Below are positions 6,409-8,698 of a stretch of 8,698 bases of DNA, in pieces. The notes under the pieces are model-generated. The model saw nothing but the letters and a program-made list of their open reading frames with translations, made no database searches and was not told where the DNA came from. The DNA is from Gammaproteobacteria bacterium (GTDB taxonomy: Bacteria; Pseudomonadota; Gammaproteobacteria; DSM-19610). A program made the position numbers and the translations under genes. Location: NCBI GenBank assembly GCA_030618475.1, contig JAUXDG010000103.1, forward strand, positions 1-8,698, written 5' to 3'. Numbering within the stretch: position 1 is the stretch's first letter; each line of letters begins with the position of its first letter.

Positions 6409-8340
6409 TCACCTTCTTAAGTGTAATACCGTCGCTCCAACTTCTGATGCAGCTTCATCTTGATTCGCAATTGTTATCGTCTTATGACTTGCCTTGGCAC
6501 GATAACCACTCCACTCCGGAACCAGCTTTTTCATCAAACTGCGTACCTGTTTCTCATCGTATTCTGCACAGGCCAGCTTTATCTCGTCCATCACTTCGTT
6601 GAGACGCTCCCACTCGAACTCCCGGTAACGCGCCAGCAGAATTTTCTCATGGGTCGTACTCTGCAGTGCTTCCTTCTCGTGGAACAGTTCCTCGTAGAGT
6701 TTCTCCCCGGGACGCAGACCGGTATAAATGATGTCGATGTCTTCGCCCGGAACTTTACCCGAAAGGCGAATCATTTCCTCTGCCAGATAGGATATCTTGA
6801 TGGGTTCCCCCATATCCAACACAAAGATCTCGCCGCCCCTACCCATGACACTAGCTTGAAGTATTAGTTGAGATGCTTCCTGTACCGTCATGAAATATCT
6901 TGTTATTTCACGATGGGTGACGGTGATGGGGCCACCCGATTCAATCTGCTGACGGAACAGGGGGACGACACTCCCCGCAGAGCCCAGGACGTTACCGAAG
7001 CGGACGGTCACAAATCGTGTCGCCGATCTCTGATTCAGATTTTGACAGAAAATCTCTGCAGCTCGTTTGCTGGTACCCATCACATTGGCTGGATTGACGG
7101 CTTTGTCCGTGGAAATCATCACGAAGGCCTCGCAACCAAACCGGTCCGCGAATTCAGCCATAGTCCGGGTACCCAGTATATTATTCCTGGCTGCCTCCCT
7201 GATCTGGTCCTCCAGCATCGGCACATGTTTGTAGGCTGCCGCGTGGAAGACAACTTCAGGCTTGGAATGCCTGAAGATTTTCTCTATCGCCACATGGTCA
7301 ACGACATCGTTCAACCACCGGGTAATTGCAATCTTGGGGAAGCTCTTGAGCAGTTCATTCTCTATCGAATACAGATTGAATTCGCTGCTATCCAGCAGAA
7401 TCAGATGAGATGGTTTCAACCTTGCAATTTGCCGGCATAATTCAGAACCAATTGAACCACCCGCCCCTGTCACCAGGACCCTCTTGCCTTTTAACTCCTG
7501 ATCGATGGCGTTCCAGTCAAGTGAAATGGGCTCCCTTCCCAGCAAATCGTCAATTAATACTTCTCGAAGCTCGCTGATATTGACTTGCCCGGACATCAGG
7601 TGCTCAAGAGGCGGCACCGTACGGAACGGGACGCCGGTTTTTTCACACAAACCAACCACACGCCTCATATTTGCAGAATCTGAAGACGGGATTGCAAGCA
7701 CTATCAGGTTTATATCCAGTCGGTCTGCGAAGTCAATGATCTCTTCACAGGCACCAAGAACCCGCACACCATGAATCTCCCTGCCTTGCCTCGCCTTATT
7801 GTCATCGACAAAACCTACCGGCTGGTACAGTTCGTCCCTGGCACGCAACAGATCTCTGACCAGCATTTCACCGGCTCGCCCGGCACCAACAATCAGAACC
7901 CGTTTCGCATTATCTGCATATATACCACGGTCTTTAGACCAGCGAACAATAAAACGTGAGCCTCCAAGCAAAGATACCAATAACAAGCCATATAATGGGA
8001 ATACAGACCGTGGCACACCATCCATACGCGTGGTGATAAAAAGTATCGTTGCTGAGAACGCTATTCCTACCATTACAGCTTTGGCAATTCGTATCAGGTC
8101 CGGCAGCGAAGCAAAACGCCATACCCCCCTGTAAAGTCCGAAATAGCGGAATACCACACCCTGAAAAACGAGCACAATGAGCATATTCCCCAAGGCACTG
8201 TCCAGGTAGTTTCCGGGAATCACCCCCAGATTAAAACGCAACCAGTATGCTCCGATCCACGCCACCGGAATCATGCATAAATCGTGCAGGATTGCCAGCC
8301 TGCGGTTGCTGATTGAGAAAGTAGCCACTCGCTGAATCAC
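6409..8340 (-). CDS. Membrane-anchored UDP-N-acetylhexosamine 4,6-dehydratase (WbpM/PglF/CapD family)
   Basis: 643 residues, the length of the long WbpM/PglF class rather than short FlaA1 forms (about 330). Four hydrophobic segments lie at about 20-36, 51-68, 87-104 and 113-130. A first Rossmann domain begins with VLIVGAGRAGE (148-158). The catalytic SDR domain begins with VLVTGAGGSIGSELCRQ (288-304) and contains HAAAYKHVPMLE (366-377) and STDKAVNPANVMGTSKRAAE (410-429). By spacing, Thr411, Met421 and Lys425 form the catalytic set, with Met in place of the usual SDR Tyr, as known for WbpM and PglF. Asp412 would be the assisting acid. LRPGEKLYEELF (542-553) is the conserved C-terminal motif. 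The family converts UDP-GlcNAc to the UDP-4-keto-6-deoxy sugar, the first step to QuiNAc, FucNAc or bacillosamine-type sugars. The GTG start overlaps the TGA of the upstream transferase gene by four bases (GTGA); the next Met (23) would remove part of the first membrane segment. The last ~30 residues are polar and weakly conserved. Confidence 0.94.
   Translation of the reverse strand: MIQRVATFSISNRRLAILHDLCMIPVAWIGAYWLRFNLGVIPGNYLDSALGNMLIVLVFQGVVFRYFGLYRGVWRFASLPDLIRIAKAVMVGIAFSATILFITTRMDGVPRSVFPLYGLLLVSLLGGSRFIVRWSKDRGIYADNAKRVLIVGAGRAGEMLVRDLLRARDELYQPVGFVDDNKARQGREIHGVRVLGACEEIIDFADRLDINLIVLAIPSSDSANMRRVVGLCEKTGVPFRTVPPLEHLMSGQVNISELREVLIDDLLGREPISLDWNAIDQELKGKRVLVTGAGGSIGSELCRQIARLKPSHLILLDSSEFNLYSIENELLKSFPKIAITRWLNDVVDHVAIEKIFRHSKPEVVFHAAAYKHVPMLEDQIREAARNNILGTRTMAEFADRFGCEAFVMISTDKAVNPANVMGTSKRAAEIFCQNLNQRSATRFVTVRFGNVLGSAGSVVPLFRQQIESGGPITVTHREITRYFMTVQEASQLILQASVMGRGGEIFVLDMGEPIKISYLAEEMIRLSGKVPGEDIDIIYTGLRPGEKLYEELFHEKEALQSTTHEKILLARYREFEWERLNEVMDEIKLACAEYDEKQVRSLMKKLVPEWSGYRAKASHKTITIANQDEAASEVGATVLHLRR
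6412..6418 (-). promoter_or_regulatory. Strong ribosome binding site of galU inside the dehydratase stop region
   Basis: AAGAAGG on the minus strand overlaps the last codons of the dehydratase gene (L-R-R-stop). It stands four bases before the ATG at 6407 and seven before the ATG at 6404. The second distance is nearer the optimum, so GalU may begin at Met2. Confidence 0.7.
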
Positions 8341-8698
8341 CCGTTACGCATCGTACTGGACTCCATATCGCGGACCCGCAAACCAAGTCCCAGATATACG
8401 AAACACCATACTATAATCAAAATCCACTGCCCTTGCGGAGATAAACCGATAGCCATGTTACCCGACAGACCCGCCGCGATCATCAAGGCATATTCCAATA
8501 TTACTGTCTTTCTATGCCCCCAGCCGAACCGCACAAGCCGCTGGTAGTAATGGGATCGGTGAGCCTCCCACACCCTGTGCCCTGCCACCAGGCGATTCAC
8601 TAAAGTCACTGTTGCATCGACAATAAACGGGGAGAATACCAAAATCCCGACCCAGATTGGGAATATTTTCTCAGCAACCGCCATCCAGATTTCCAGAC
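8337..8698 (-). CDS. Polyprenyl-phosphate sugar-1-phosphate transferase (WbpL/WecA/MraY superfamily, GT4), C-terminal part
   Basis: The reading frame stays open to the window edge (119 residues visible, beginning LEIWMAVAEK), so the gene starts outside. The segment FSPFIVDATVTLVNRL is followed by the cytoplasmic loop motif AHRSHYYQRLVRFGWGHR. This is the H-x-x-H-Y-Y-Q-R variant of the C-terminal histidine motif (HIHH in WecA) seen in WbpL-like enzymes. Two further membrane helices follow (VILEYALMIAAGLSGNMAIGL and WILIIVWCFVYLGLGL). Such integral inner-membrane enzymes start O-antigen or exopolysaccharide synthesis by moving a HexNAc-1-phosphate from UDP to undecaprenyl phosphate. The four-base overlap with the downstream WbpM-type dehydratase repeats the functional pairing of wbpL and wbpM in Pseudomonas O-antigen loci. 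The sugar substrate cannot be read from this fragment. A methionine at 8684 is an internal residue, not the start. Confidence 0.9.
   Translation of the reverse strand, partial: LEIWMAVAEKIFPIWVGILVFSPFIVDATVTLVNRLVAGHRVWEAHRSHYYQRLVRFGWGHRKTVILEYALMIAAGLSGNMAIGLSPQGQWILIIVWCFVYLGLGLRVRDMESSTMRNG

Noticed and set aside
1..8698. Insertion sequences, tRNA or rRNA genes, phage genes, toxin-antitoxin or defence genes
   Set aside because: None was seen. Nearly all bases belong to six co-directional polysaccharide genes with normal family lengths.

Overview
The window is a stretch of a cell-surface polysaccharide locus from a Gram-negative bacterium, most likely a gammaproteobacterium. This is inferred from an outer-membrane export protein, a YjbH-type outer-membrane protein, a Wzz-type chain-length protein and a GalU close to the gammaproteobacterial type. 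I cannot name the genus. All six genes lie on the minus strand, so transcription runs from the right end of the window to the left.

In transcription order the genes are: (1) the C-terminal part of a WbpL/WecA-type polyprenyl-phosphate sugar-1-phosphate transferase (8698-8337, cut by the window edge); (2) a membrane-anchored WbpM/PglF/CapD-type UDP-sugar 4,6-dehydratase (8340-6409); (3) galU, UTP-glucose-1-phosphate uridylyltransferase (6407-5481); (4) a YjbH/GfcD-family outer-membrane protein (5319-3211); (5) a large multi-SLBB polysaccharide export protein of the Wza/OtnA type (3198-517); (6) the N-terminal part of a Wzz-type polysaccharide co-polymerase (517-1, cut by the window edge). Genes 1-3 are packed tightly (4-nt overlap, then a 1-nt gap). 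Genes 4-6 are also packed (12-nt gap, then a 1-nt overlap). The only real intergenic space is 161 nt between galU and the YjbH gene. It holds small hairpins and possibly a weak promoter, so there may be two transcription units.

Together the first block supplies precursors and starts synthesis: UDP-glucose, a 4,6-dehydrated UDP-HexNAc, and transfer of the first sugar to the lipid carrier. The second block handles length control and passage through periplasm and outer membrane. Glycosyltransferases, flippase and polymerase must lie outside the window.

I do not see a new class of system here. The most notable details are: a hairpin followed by six U at the very end of the export-protein gene, directly before the co-polymerase start codon; a 9/14-residue charged tandem repeat near the N-terminus of the export protein; a predicted coiled-coil insertion between its SLBB modules; a signal peptide without a lipobox cysteine in that Wza-like protein; and a YjbH-family gene without its usual GfcB/GfcC-type partners in view.
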